The notes under the pieces are model-generated. The model was given only the letters and a program-made list of their open reading frames with translations. It did no database searches and was not told where the DNA came from. Of a stretch of 64,000 bases of DNA, positions 17,693-27,023 are shown one piece after another. Each line of letters opens with the position of its first letter. Within the stretch, counting starts at the first letter, position 1. The translations under genes and the position numbers were made by a program. Location: positions 372,001 through 436,000 of the forward strand of contig CP150562.1 of assembly GCA_049487715.1 (NCBI GenBank). Direction: 5' to 3'. Source of the stretch: Pycnococcus provasolii. Its lineage: Eukaryota > Chlorophyta > Pseudoscourfieldiophyceae > Pseudoscourfieldiales.

Positions 17693-18712
17693 TTACAGGA
17701 TGTGTACATCGGTCATGAAGGGAAAGTTGGCGCTGAGAGTGGCGTAGTCGTCCTCGTCGTACAACTCGTCGTCCTCTGGAGTCGGCGCCTGGCCGTACTC
17801 GTTGTCGCCCCAGCACGCGATAGTGCCGTTGCGTTGCAGCGCCAGCGAGTGATAGTCACCCGCGGCGATGGCGACGAAGTCACCATGTATGCCGTCCGGA
17901 GGCGCCTCACCGTACTCGTTGTGTCCCCAGCACGCGATGTTGCCGTCGCGTTGCAGCGCCATCGAGTGATTGGCACCCGCGGCGATGGCGACGAAGTCAC
18001 CTTGTATGCCGTCCGGAGGCGCCTGGCCGTCGAGGTTGCAGCCCCAGCACGCAATGTTGCCGTCGCGTTGCAGCGCAAGCGAGTGAGCGATACCCGCGGC
18101 GATGGCGACGAAGTCACCTTGTATGCCGTCCGGAGGCACTTGGCGAAAGCTGTTTTGTCCCCAGCACACGATGCTGCCGTCGCGTCGAAGCGCCAGCGAG
18201 TAAGTGGCACCCGCGGCGATGGCGACGAAGTCACCTTGTATTCCGTCGGGAGGTGCCTGGCCGTCGAGGTTGCAGCCCCAGCACGCGATGCTGCCGTTGC
18301 GCTGTAGCGCCAGCGAGTGAAAGTCGCCCGCGGCAATGACGACGAAGTCACCTTGTATGCCGTCACGAGGCGCCTGGCCATGGTTGTTAGCGCCCCAGCA
18401 CGCAATATTGCCGTCGCGTCGAAGCGCCAGCCAGTGATTGAAACCCGCGGCGACCATGATGAAGTCGCCTTGTGTGCCGTCTAGAGGGGTTAGGTATTCA
18501 ACGCCCCAGTTCGCAATGCTTCCGTTCTTTCGGAGAGCGAGCGAGAAATCTGGACCCGCTCCAAGGTTCGCGTTGGCGCGCGAAATTCGTTTGCGTTGCT
18601 CGTCGCGCTCCTTGACGATTGCGAGTCGTCGCGGTTTGTGCACGACGACGAGCCATTCGCGCCAGACGGCGATGGCGTCGTCTCGCAGCCTACCATGTGC
18701 GGCACTTTCCAT
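17693..18712 (-). CDS. RCC1-type tandem-repeat protein
   Basis: 339 residues from ATG 18712. After a 65-residue N-terminus with Arg-rich segments, the protein consists of about six 39-residue repeats of the form GNIACWGxNxxGQAPPDGIQ followed by GDFVAIAAGxxHSLALQRD, plus a partial seventh, and ends in an acidic tail. The GxxHSLALxxDG core is the RCC1 or beta-propeller signature; six to seven blades would close a propeller. Repeats are nearly identical at DNA level, so the array expanded or was homogenised recently. RCC1 itself is a Ran exchange factor, but this generic repeat type also occurs in E3 ligases and unknown proteins, so the role is open. It is convergent with the UFD2-UBC gene. Confidence 0.8.
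   Translation of the reverse strand: MESAAHGRLRDDAIAVWREWLVVVHKPRRLAIVKERDEQRKRISRANANLGAGPDFSLALRKNGSIANWGVEYLTPLDGTQGDFIMVAAGFNHWLALRRDGNIACWGANNHGQAPRDGIQGDFVVIAAGDFHSLALQRNGSIACWGCNLDGQAPPDGIQGDFVAIAAGATYSLALRRDGSIVCWGQNSFRQVPPDGIQGDFVAIAAGIAHSLALQRDGNIACWGCNLDGQAPPDGIQGDFVAIAAGANHSMALQRDGNIACWGHNEYGEAPPDGIHGDFVAIAAGDYHSLALQRNGTIACWGDNEYGQAPTPEDDELYDEDDYATLSANFPFMTDVHIL
17788..18562. repeat. 117-bp tandem repeats inside the RCC1-like gene
   Basis: The marker GACGAAGTCACC (plus strand) or its near variants recurs at about 17872, 17989, 18106, 18223, 18340 and 18457, an exact 117-bp period equal to 39 codons. Confidence 0.9.
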
Positions 18713-18792
18713 GGCAGCAGCCAAGTGGAGTCAGCGGAGCCGACACCGGAAGACGACGGATGATGAAGTGACAAAAGTCACAAAATCTGAAA

Positions 18793-18819
18793 ACCCTAAC
18801 CCAAAACCCTAACCCTAAA
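18793..18819. repeat. Interstitial telomere-type repeat (CCCTAA)
   Basis: Three to four CCCTAA units lie just upstream of the RCC1-like gene. They are followed by a 25-bp direct repeat (about 18824-18848 and 18897-18921, TTTTGGGGATCCGT core) with one to two mismatches. Confidence 0.75.
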
Positions 18820-19092
18820 AATGTTTTGGGGATCCGTCTCTGCCCTCATCACCCGTTTTTGAGAAACTAAAATACACGGGGACTATTTTCCCCATTCTTT
18901 TGGGGATCCGTCCCTGCCCTCATAGAAGTCATCCCCAATTTTTTCCCTGTGGTGTTTTTTTACTTTTTTTGGCGCCTGCTTTGCGCAAAAACGTCTGCTT
19001 TGTGCGTGCGCGAAAACTTTTATTTTCAAATTATCTCCGGGCCCCGACGTTCATTCTATTCCGCCGTGTGTGTCTCGTGCTCGTGCTCATCC

Positions 19093-22000
19093 ATGTCGTC
19101 GCACAATCAGGCTCGTGCTTCTGGTGCTGGGGGTCAGGTGGTGCTTCTGGTGCTTCAGGTGGTGCTTCAGGTGATGCTTCAGGTGATGCTCGTGCTTCAG
19201 GTGCTGGTGGTGGTGCTTCAGGTGCTGGTGGTGGTGCTTCAGGTGGTGCTAGGGGTGGTGGTAAGCAGGTGTCACTGTTAACTTTGATGTCGTCGTCAGT
19301 GAAGTCGTCGTCAATGTCAGGGAAGAAGAAGAATAGCCTTGGGGGGTGGTGATGGTGTTTCCTTGAAACAGTCCGCTCCGCTAAGCTCGAAGGACGGCAA
19401 GGGGAGTGAGCCGATGCTCATCACGCTGGATGGCGAAGAACCTGAAGAGGAACCGGCACCGCCATCAGCGACGACACCTGCGCCGATGTTCGAGCAAAAG
19501 TCGAAAGGAAGCGACGAAGCGAGAGTCGCGCCGCTGACAGACGTGCGTATTGCTTCGGCATCATTTTGCACGATCCCAGCAACAACAAACAAAACCTTAA
19601 TTCTTACTCACAAAACCCGTGCTTGTGGAACAAACCAACAGGACGTGGAAATGCGCAAGGAGCGTAAGAGACCAGCGGAAAGCCAGGAGCCAGTGAACGA
19701 CATCGGCATGCGCGACGACGTCGACCACACCACGCCGTGTGCCAAAGCACCTCGCATCAGCACAGAACAGCTGGAGGCAATACCGATGACGACGACGCCG
19801 GCGCCGGAACCCGCACCCGCACAGAAAACAGCACAGCCGACGTCATCCACGCCACCTGCACAACCACAAGCTTCGGCAGCTGCACTCGCAAAGGTGCGCA
19901 CGGAAAAGGAAAGGACCGCTCTTCTGGAGTTGCTCAGCACCGACGTCGAGGATGTTACCAACAAGTTCGCGGATGCATGTATAGAGAGGGAAGCGCAGCT
20001 CGCGGATACGCCGCCCAAGCTGTCGCTTCCGCTGAAAGATGGCGAGGTGGGCGCACTGATTGAGGGTATGCGCCAACCTCTCTCGCGGCTTGTCACCGTG
20101 CTGCTCGGAGCCTCGATGCGTGGCAGCGGTGCCACGCCTGAGAACAGCCCCAGCGATCAGACCATTCGCAACGTCATCCTTCGCCTGGCCAAGCGCGAAA
20201 ACAAGGGCGCCATGGATGGACCGGAACTCGACCAGGTGGACCGTCTCGAAAACAATGAGTCGCGATTCATGTGGCGATGGGAGCTGCACACGCTCACTAC
20301 ACTGCCGCCCAAGGTTCGTCCGCCGGCGAAGGAGGCGCGTGAGACGTGGACACGCGCAAACAAGCGGCTTGGTGCCTTGGAGAACCTACGCCGCGCTGTC
20401 ATCGCCGCAGCTCCCCCCGCGGGTGTCGAAAGGGGCGACGACACGCTGCTGGCCGAGTCCAGGCAAGCAGAGATTCGCACGGCGCAGACAAAGCTAATGA
20501 AGGCGGAGGCAGCTCGTCCTGCAGGACGATCACGTAAGCAGCAGGCGGCCATTGATGAATCAGCAGCCGCAGCAGCAGCCGAGCCTACGACGCCGGCAGC
20601 CAAGAATGCGGACGGCAATGGAGAAGCCGCGCCGCCCCCCTTCGAAGGTGAAACCGACGTCTGCGGAAAAGGCGAAGCGTGATGCCGAGAAGGAGGCTAC
20701 GCGTGCTGCCAAGGCTGCGGAAAAGGAGGCGGAGAAAAAAGCCAAGGCGGCGGAGAAGGAGGCTGAGCGTGCTGCCAATGCTGCGAAAAAGGAGGCGGAA
20801 AAGGCAACCAAGGCGGCGGAAAAGGCTGCCGAAAAAGCAGCCAGGGAGGCGGCCAAGGAGGAGGAGGAGCGAAAGAAGAAAGAGGCGGAAGCCAAGGCAA
20901 AGGAGAAAGCAAAGGCGAGCGCAATGAGTTTCTTCAACAAGCTTGGTGTGACGCGCGAGAGCGTTGACGCACCTAAGGCTGCCTCCGCGGCACCCGCTTC
21001 GGTCGACGATCGACTGTTCTTCTCAGAGCCACCGCAGGAGGGCCACCCTCTGCACGCCGCGGTGCAGCAGGCTCTCACAAAGGGAGTCTAAAACGGCGGC
21101 AATCGACGCGTGGCTTGCGGGTGCAGCATCCGAAATGCAGCTGCATAATCCGATCGTGGCGATGAAGAGTTCTGCGCAGCGTGCCACGCGCTACTGGGCA
21201 GACCGGCGTGGCGTGCCCAATCAGCCAAGGCGTCGCTCGCTGGGTGGATGCGACAACGGCAGCTCTCCCGCGAAGGCGGTGCAAATGGACGTGGACGACG
21301 TCATGGTTCTCGATGCCCCTCCGAGGCGGCAAGTGCGCGCGCGGCGATATCGCAGCAAGTTGTTGCAGTTCCACAAAGATGAACAGGTGCGGCCGGCATA
21401 CTTCGGGTCGCACCGCCCCAGCAAGGTGGTGAAGGGCCGGAGACCGAAGGCACGCGACCCAGACGTTGATTACGACTACGAGAGCTGGGATGACTGGGAG
21501 GAGCCGGATGAGGATGCCGAGAGCCTGAAGAGCGAGGACGACAAGGACGACAAGGATGACGAGGAGGGTGACGAGGCGGATGGACAGTTCGTTGTGCCTG
21601 ATGGCTACCTGAGCGCGGAAGAGGCGCGAAGTGAGGACGGTGGTGGCGACGCCGAGGCGGCGGCGGCAACGGCGGAGAGCGGCGCCGTAGCTGGGATGGA
21701 CGAAGCTAAGTTGTCTCTCATTCTCTGTGGGCGTTGCGTTTCCGCGGAGGTGCCACCCTCTGCCGCGGCTCACGCGCTGCGCCGGCGTGTTGATGCGTCC
21801 GTGCGCGCAGCTGCAAGAAAGCAGAGCTCGGTGCTGCTGATTGCGCCCGGATGCGGCCTCAAGGCGCCCGTAGGTGCGAATGCTCCCCAACGCGGTGCCG
21901 GCAAGCTGCTGATGGCATTCCCTGGCATACCTGCTTGCGAAGCATTCCGCCCTTCCGCGGATGAAGACCCTCTCGTCAGGCGGCAAGCGGAACTCGAGGC

Positions 22001-22590
22001 TAGGGCGGCCAAGGCTGAGGCAAAGGCGGCCAGGATAGCTGCAAGGAAGGCGGCAAAGGCGGCGGCGGGGCGGCGACGGCGGCGGTGGCGGCGGCTGACG
22101 ATGTTGCAGGACAATCACCACCTCCTCCCCACCACCACCACCACCATCGACAGCAGAAGAAGAGGGTGATGGTTCACCGTCAGCCAAAGCGGCGAAGGAG
22201 GCTGCGCGTGCCGCCAAAGCTGCCGAGAAGCAGGAGCGCGACGCGGCGAAGGCTGCCGAGAAGGCGGCGAAGGATGAGGCACGTGCTGCGAAGGCTAAGG
22301 AGAAGCAGGAGCGCGACGCGGCGAAGGCTGCCGAGAAGGCTGCGAAGGAGGCGGTGAAGGCGGCAAAGGAGGAGGAGGAGCGCAAGAAGAAGGAGGCTGA
22401 GGCTGCGAAGGTTGAGAGACAGAAGGCGAACGCGATGAAGGCATTCTTCAAGCTCGGCGTGAAGCGCGAGAGTCTCGACAACAACAACAACGACGACAAC
22501 AACGACAACAACGGAGACAACTCGAGTGGCGCTGGCGTTGAGGCTGGTGCTGCAGGTGCTGCTGACGACCCGATTGCGCTTGACGAGTAA
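19093..22590 (+). CDS. CHAF1A: Chromatin assembly factor 1 large subunit (p150/CAF1A), reading frame broken
   Basis: CAF-1 p150 deposits H3-H4 behind replication forks. Evidence: a long Lys/Glu/Arg (KER) tract near 20690-20910, then MSFFNKLG at about 20925, then the conserved acidic-region signature at 21340-21620 (RSKLLQFHKDEQVRPAYFGS, DPDVDYDYESWDDWEE, FVVPDGYLSAEE). A second KER/FF module (MKAFFKLG) sits at 22190-22470. The coding sequence cannot be read in one frame. It switches at six mononucleotide runs: G5 at 19129, G6 at 19341, C6 at 20635, G3 at 21082, G4 at 22067 and C4 at 22127. The shifts sum to zero, and protein-like sequence continues on both sides of each. Assembly errors, a decaying gene or introns could explain this. 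ATG 19093 is the first plausible start; the Gly/Ala/Ser repeats after it are low-complexity. Confidence 0.75.
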
Positions 22591-22851
22591 TTAAACTTTA
22601 CCTATCCTTAGTTCTCTACCAAACTATACTTAGTAACTACCACCCCTCCGTTTGAGAATGATTATCTGGCTTGAAGATGTCGTAGAAAATGAGTTATTGG
22701 AAATTAGTTTTGCTTACGGAGTTTATTAATTGATTCATTGAAAGGGTTTTTAGAAGCTGCGGCGCCATCCGTGTGGCAGCGGCAGCGGCATGACGCGGAT
22801 GCAGACGTGGTACGGGCCGGTACCCTTGGGCGCGCCCGCTCCAATCACCTT

Positions 22852-23337
22852 CTAGGTGCGCGGCATCATGCCATTGGACGCGTCGCACAGCGGGGTGAAG
22901 TGACGCTGCGCCGCCTTCTCCACCTCCTTGCTCGTCACCCTGGAAGAGCCGCAGTCGAAGACGCTCTCGCCGCCAGGGCCATGTGCGCCTTGTTCGCCCA
23001 TGGCGATGGTATTGCCGTTCCCGTCCACAATCGGTGGGATCGAGTTTCCGCGGCTTGTGAGCTGCATCTTGCCCTCGTGTTCGATCGAGTGCGAGCCCGT
23101 GCTCGTCCCGTAAATGCTTAGCATGAAGCCGGCGGGGTAGAGCAGCTTGTACTCCTCAATGCGCTCCTCAATCACCTTGATGCAGCGCAAGCCCGCCGCC
23201 TCAAGCGCAGATTCGCTCAGGTCGATCTCGTGAGCGCGAGTCTGCACTTCGTAGTCGATCGCCTTCTGTTTCTTGGCAGCCGCGGTCTTTGCGTTGTTCT
23301 TTGCGTTGTTCCTGGCGTTGTTCCTGGCGTTGATCAA
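22852..23337 (-). CDS. Short protein of unknown function, 5' end unresolved
   Basis: About 160 codons are open, ending MMPRT at 22852. The N-terminal part is an Asn/Ala/Lys-rich repeat (NNARNNAKNNAK), followed by a helical stretch with EVQTRAHEIDLSESALEAAG and a compact region with LYPAGFMLSIYG and VTSKEVEKAAQRHF. No family is recognised. The frame has no ATG before the TAG that lies upstream inside the large inverted repeat, so the real start must come from an upstream exon, from a frame break, or from the internal ATG near 23130. The coordinate 23337 is simply the first possible non-ATG codon after that stop. Confidence 0.4.
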   Translation of the reverse strand: MINARNNARNNAKNNAKTAAAKKQKAIDYEVQTRAHEIDLSESALEAAGLRCIKVIEERIEEYKLLYPAGFMLSIYGTSTGSHSIEHEGKMQLTSRGNSIPPIVDGNGNTIAMGEQGAHGPGGESVFDCGSSRVTSKEVEKAAQRHFTPLCDASNGMMPRT

Positions 23338-23341
23338 GGCG

Positions 23342-23553
23342 CGCGTCTACTTCTTGGACAGCGGCCTCCGGAGGCCTCAGGAGGCCTCAGACCCCTCCGG
23401 AGGCCTCAGCAGGCCTCGCCAAAAGTGCGCACGCGCTCTTCACGGCACTGAAGACGGAATTCACATTCGAAAAGAGCGGAATTTGGCGAGGCCTGCTGAG
23501 GCCTCCGGAGGGGTCTGAGGCCTCCTGAGGCCGCTGTCCAAGAAGTAGACGCG
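23342..23553. repeat. Large imperfect inverted repeat (hairpin)
   Basis: Left arm 23342-23423 and right arm 23482-23553 are reverse complements apart from one roughly 10-nt insertion in the left arm. The loop is 58 nt. Both arms are built from GAGGCCTC-type palindromic units (AGGCCTCCGGAGGCCT core), so each arm can also self-pair. Confidence 0.9.
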
Positions 23554-23930
23554 GTCCTCGGCGCTGTGCACTTGTGGTAGAGCGAGCACTGGGGATCAAT
23601 GCACGCTCATCATTCGCTCGCGGCCTTCGCGGGCGCTTCGAATGCTCCGCGTTTGTGCGTTTGTACGTGCGTCGAAGGGACTTCCCGGACCTCCCCACGC
23701 GAGGGAGACGTCAGGAAATGTGTGCCGCCATTGCATTCGGCCCGAGCGGGATCCCGAGCGGGATCCCGAGGGGACGTGGACAGGGGAAATCGTCCTATAG
23801 CGGATCCCCGAAAGGGCCTTCCCACCACCTGGCTGCTGAAGAACATCGTTCTGAACCCAACCCCGAAACTCGCCCCTGCCTTTTTCCACGTCACTCCAAG
23901 GTCACTCTTTTATAAAACACCTCCTCCCTC
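23554..23930. other. Intergenic region with GGGATCCCGA tandem units
   Basis: Between the hairpin and the next gene. CGGGATCCCGAG is repeated twice near 23747-23771 and is itself palindromic. No gene is supported; the two open frames here have no family resemblance. Confidence 0.5.
23911..23917 (+). promoter_or_regulatory. TATA-box candidate
   Basis: TATAAAA lies 20 nt before ATG 23931. With normal TATA spacing, transcription would begin at or after that ATG, so translation may really start at a later in-frame Met, such as 23976 or 24093. Confidence 0.4.
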
Positions 23931-25052
23931 ATGCCCGCTGGTGTGCGCATGCCCGTGCGCCACCACGTGCGCGGCATGTTCAGAATCAGGTCACAAGCTA
24001 CCCATGGCGCGTCTCGGTCTCTGTCACAAGGAGCAGCTGCCCACGGCAGGTGTGTGCGCCACCTTCAGGCGTTTCCTATTCCTAACGCTCACATGAATTC
24101 AACAAGGCGGTTTGTGTGCGCCTCCTCCTCCTCCTCCTCGGGCACGCCCACGGGGGACGCCTCTGGTGGCTCAAAGTCGTCAGGTGCAGGGGGATCCTCT
24201 TCAGGTGGCGCGATTTCGAACGAGTTTGATAGCTGGGCGCAGTCGACGTACGACTGGTCGTCTTCGCCGTTCGACGAATCCACCGCTCCACAGTCAGCAC
24301 CAGCGTCGTCAACAACAGAGAATCCAGCGGGGGCGGCGGCGGCGCCAGCTTCCACATCGAGAAATAACGGGTGGCGTGCCTCCTTGGCGGTCGGTGCTGT
24401 GACCGTCGCGGCGGCAGTGGTGGGCATAAGATATCTGCCCGTACCCGCCGCAGACTTGCCAACGGGTGGTGCGAGCGACGGAGCAGCGACGACAGCGACG
24501 AACCGAGCACGAAGGAAGTGGTGCCGCTCGTACGAAGAGCGACGTGATAAATCCGCACTGCCTTCAGACGCCATCGACGAGGTGGTGGCGCGCGCAAGCG
24601 AAGCAAGGCAGGCGGTCTCAATCGTCGCCGCCACGAAGGAAGAGGCTGAGAAGCTCGCGAAGCTCGAGCAGAGCGCGAAGGACGCGGCAGCCAGCCTGGA
24701 GAGCGAGGCGCGGGCGAAGACTGCGGCGGACACCGCAAAACTGGAAGCTGCTCAAGCACGAGCGGAAGAGTCGCTCAGACAGCTCCTCGGCGCGCTCGAC
24801 GTCGCGCGTGCAGACGTAGCGTCGTGGGTAGAAGCGGAAGCGAGTGCGAGGAGAACGACGGAGGATGCGCTGTACTGTATATATCGCACGGAGGAGGCTC
24901 TGGCAAGCATGGAGCCTCCCTCGCACGTCAAGGCGTGGATTACAGCACGGCGCATAGCACGCACCGTGTCCGACAACGCGCAGCGCATTCGTCTGGGATT
25001 CGATGTCGGCGGATCATCCAACGACGTCGACAGTCCCGGCGACGACGTCTGA
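23931..25052 (+). CDS. Membrane-anchored coiled-coil protein, possibly organelle-targeted
   Basis: 373 residues if started at ATG 23931. Basic, Ser/Arg-rich N-terminus (MNSTRRFVCASSSSSS from the third in-frame Met at 24093) looks like a mitochondrial or plastid targeting peptide. One transmembrane segment follows (SLAVGAVTVAAAVVGIRYLPV, about residue 150-170). The C-terminal 200 residues are Ala/Glu/Lys-rich with heptad character (KEEAEKLAKLEQSAKDAAAS), predicted coiled coil, ending acidic. No family is recognised. The next gene, transcribed toward it and only about 70 nt away, also encodes a one-pass membrane protein. Confidence 0.6.
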   Translation: MPAGVRMPVRHHVRGMFRIRSQATHGASRSLSQGAAAHGRCVRHLQAFPIPNAHMNSTRRFVCASSSSSSGTPTGDASGGSKSSGAGGSSSGGAISNEFDSWAQSTYDWSSSPFDESTAPQSAPASSTTENPAGAAAAPASTSRNNGWRASLAVGAVTVAAAVVGIRYLPVPAADLPTGGASDGAATTATNRARRKWCRSYEERRDKSALPSDAIDEVVARASEARQAVSIVAATKEEAEKLAKLEQSAKDAAASLESEARAKTAADTAKLEAAQARAEESLRQLLGALDVARADVASWVEAEASARRTTEDALYCIYRTEEALASMEPPSHVKAWITARRIARTVSDNAQRIRLGFDVGGSSNDVDSPGDDV

Positions 25053-25125
25053 CAATACCAAATAGGTGTTTTGCGTTTGTGTTTGTGATGTTGCATATGT
25101 TTGAAACAGTTTTCTCATTTTAAAG

Positions 25126-26016
25126 TCACTCGAAAAGGCCTTTCCAGGCATCTTCCGCGGTGCGCACCTTCCTGGCTTTGATAGCCGCAGCAAGCTTCGG
25201 GTCCTTGCGCGCGTCGAGCGCGTACGGCATGCCTTTTTCGTCTGCAACAAACGCGGTGACGCGTCCCAGGTCCCTTCCTCCGTCGCCAGGAATTGTTTGC
25301 ACGCTGACGAGATCTCTGACGTTGCCAAGACGCTGGCTTTGCATACCCACATCCTTGCCAACACCGTCTTTGTCGACGCGGTCTGTTGGAGAGTTGGGTA
25401 TCTTGTAGTTCGTCACTGTTCCATCCGGGCTCATGACGTCAACTCCGTATCCATTTCCGACTTTGTTGTCAATGTAGTAAAAGTTTCCTGCGTCGTCCCA
25501 CATCTCCACGTCACCCTGCTGGTTCACCTCCACGCGCAGACGGTTTCCGTTCGGCGTTCGCACGAACAGCTCGCCCGTTTTCTGGTCAATGAAAAAGTCG
25601 GGAAACCCGTTGTACATCACCGCTTCCCTGGCCTTTGTGTACCCGAATGCGCCGAACAGGAGTGCGCCGTACGTGAGCCACTCGCGTCGTTTCCATCCAA
25701 TCAAAGGCGTAGGTACGGGTCGGTTCACGCTGTAGGTTCCGTCCGGGTTTGCGCGCACGTTGCCGTCCTGCGGATTTTGTCGCTTCGGCGAGCGCGGCGG
25801 CCTTCGCTGCTTTGAATTTTTGTTCGGCGGCGCGTCGTACGTGGACGGCGACCACGACGGGTACGGCTCCGTCGACTGCGCATTTCCCCGACGCGACGGC
25901 AAAGGTTCCACAGGCTGGGAAGAGCCTCCCAGGTCACCAGGTGAAGAGCCACGCTGAACCGACGACCACCACCACCACCACCAGGCCGGGGCGGCGGAGA
26001 CGAAGGAGACCCACAC
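25126..26016 (-). CDS. One-pass membrane protein of unknown function, start unresolved
   Basis: About 296 codons are open, ending at 25126. A Pro/Ser/Arg-rich N-terminal 100 residues (possible targeting region) leads to a hydrophobic segment REWLTYGALLFGAFGY and then a beta-rich region with short Asp/Asn/Gly turns (PNGNRLRVEVNQQGDVEMWD, DDAGNFYYIDNKVGNG) that looks folded. No family is recognised. The frame starts after TAG with a GTG, not an ATG. A neighbouring frame from ATG 26117 (MPVVFDAKLRGAFSK) could supply the N-terminus if an intron or a slip in the (CCA)n run near 25965-25981 joins them. Confidence 0.55.
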   Translation of the reverse strand: MWVSFVSAAPAWWWWWWSSVQRGSSPGDLGGSSQPVEPLPSRRGNAQSTEPYPSWSPSTYDAPPNKNSKQRRPPRSPKRQNPQDGNVRANPDGTYSVNRPVPTPLIGWKRREWLTYGALLFGAFGYTKAREAVMYNGFPDFFIDQKTGELFVRTPNGNRLRVEVNQQGDVEMWDDAGNFYYIDNKVGNGYGVDVMSPDGTVTNYKIPNSPTDRVDKDGVGKDVGMQSQRLGNVRDLVSVQTIPGDGGRDLGRVTAFVADEKGMPYALDARKDPKLAAAIKARKVRTAEDAWKGLFE

Positions 26017-26065
26017 CTAACCACCACACCACACCTAACCGTCCCACACCTAACCACACCTAACC
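26011..26065. repeat. CACACCTAACC tandem repeat
   Basis: Four to five irregular copies of (C)ACACCTAACC lie at the 5' end of the preceding minus-strand gene. The unit contains CCTAACC and may be a degenerate telomere-type repeat, but it is distinct from the pure TTAGGG blocks. Confidence 0.7.
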
Positions 26066-26451
26066 GAGCGCACTTGGAAAACGCACCACGGAGCTTGGCA
26101 TCGAAGACGACGGGCATGACTGACGAAAGACTTGAAAAAAGTCAAAAAACAACACTCCGAGCAACTAACTCTCTCTGGAAGAATGAGGGAGTGAGGCGGC
26201 GGATAAAATATTAAAATGAAAGTTAACTTTTTATCCGAGCGAGGCGAACGGAAGAAAAATATAAAATAAAATATCCTGTTGCCTGTTGGACGGCGTTTTG
26301 GTTGTTCGGGGTTGCTCACCGGCTACCACCGGTTGGGAGACCTGCTGGGTTGGCCCATTCCCATACCCCCCCATACCCGGCCGAGCCCCATTCCCGCCCA
26401 TTCCCCTGTCATTCCCCTGCCATTATTTTCACGTCTCGGCTTCTCGCCGCC

Positions 26452-27023
26452 ATGGACTGGGCTGAACCCACTGGACTGGACTGGGCGTACAGCTCACCGA
26501 TTCGCTCGTCGCCGCTGAGTGGCGTCGTTCCGCCAACGTCCAACTCGCCCAAGAAGAACACGGCGGAGGAACGAGCACATGTGCGCCGCAGCCAGCCCCA
26601 CTCCGCGTTCGCAGCCTCCGTCGACTCCATGCTTGCGACGACCGAGCACTACGTCGCCCGGCTGGCGCACGAGCCGAGCGTGGGTTTGTACTACATTCAG
26701 GTACAATGCTTGCGTGCTTTTTTACTCTGAAATTTGAAGTGCTCGACGCTAACTGTACGAATTGATAAACAAATTGACAGGAACACGTGCATCGCAGCGT
26801 GCGTGCGTTGGAGAGAGAACGCGAGACGTTGAAAACCTCCAGTGAAAACGCCAGGGACGGTGCGGAGGTGGCGACGCAGGCGCGCGAGCACTTGGACGAG
26901 CACTTGCGGACTTCGATTGACAACGTCGAGAGCGCGCTTGGTGGAATATTGGGAAGCCTGCTTGCGGCGAGGAGCGTTCCGAGCAGGGAGGAGGGCGCAC
27001 CGCGAACGCCGCCGACGACGTAA
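26452..27023 (+). CDS. BORCS8: BORC complex subunit 8 homologue (two exons)
   Basis: Exon 1 is 26452-26700 and exon 2 is 26781-27023, phase 0, 163 residues. The motif ARLAHEPSVGLYYIQ then EHVHRSV spans the splice junction and matches the ANEPSVALYRLQEHVRRS motif of animal BORCS8, the strongest signature of that small family. The rest is helical with heptad spacing (ERERETLKTSSENA, EHLDEHLRTSIDNVESAL), as expected for a BORC/BLOC-1-type coiled-coil subunit. In animals BORC sits on lysosomes and recruits ARL8 for positioning; the same role here is inferred. Length is close to the 119-residue human protein plus an extended N-terminus of about 45 residues. The pattern of a good intron inside a mostly intronless region is notable. 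Confidence 0.8.
26701..26780 (+). other. Spliceosomal intron, 80 nt
   Basis: CAG|GTACAA donor at 26701 and TTGACAG| acceptor ending at 26780. A CGCTAACT branch-point-like sequence lies about 35 nt before the acceptor. The intron is AT-richer than its flanks and contains stop codons in the coding frame. Removing it joins the two halves of the conserved BORCS8 motif exactly. Confidence 0.85.

Noticed and set aside
17788-18562. Regular repeats that could suggest a CRISPR or satellite array
   Set aside because: The 117-bp period equals 39 codons of an intact RCC1-type frame, so it is a protein repeat.
18900-19352. 150-codon frame with GGASG repeats as an independent gene
   Set aside because: It opens from a non-ATG in leader DNA and continues into CAF-1 after one-base shifts; better read as part of that gene.
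21075-22520. 481-codon frame on the minus strand
   Set aside because: It lies opposite the CAF-1 gene and mirrors its Lys/Glu/Ala-rich codons as Leu/Ser/Phe-rich sequence; no family resemblance.
19093-22590. Programmed ribosomal frameshifting in CAF-1
   Set aside because: Six shifts of both signs with no shared slippery heptamer are unlike known programmed sites; errors or decay are simpler.
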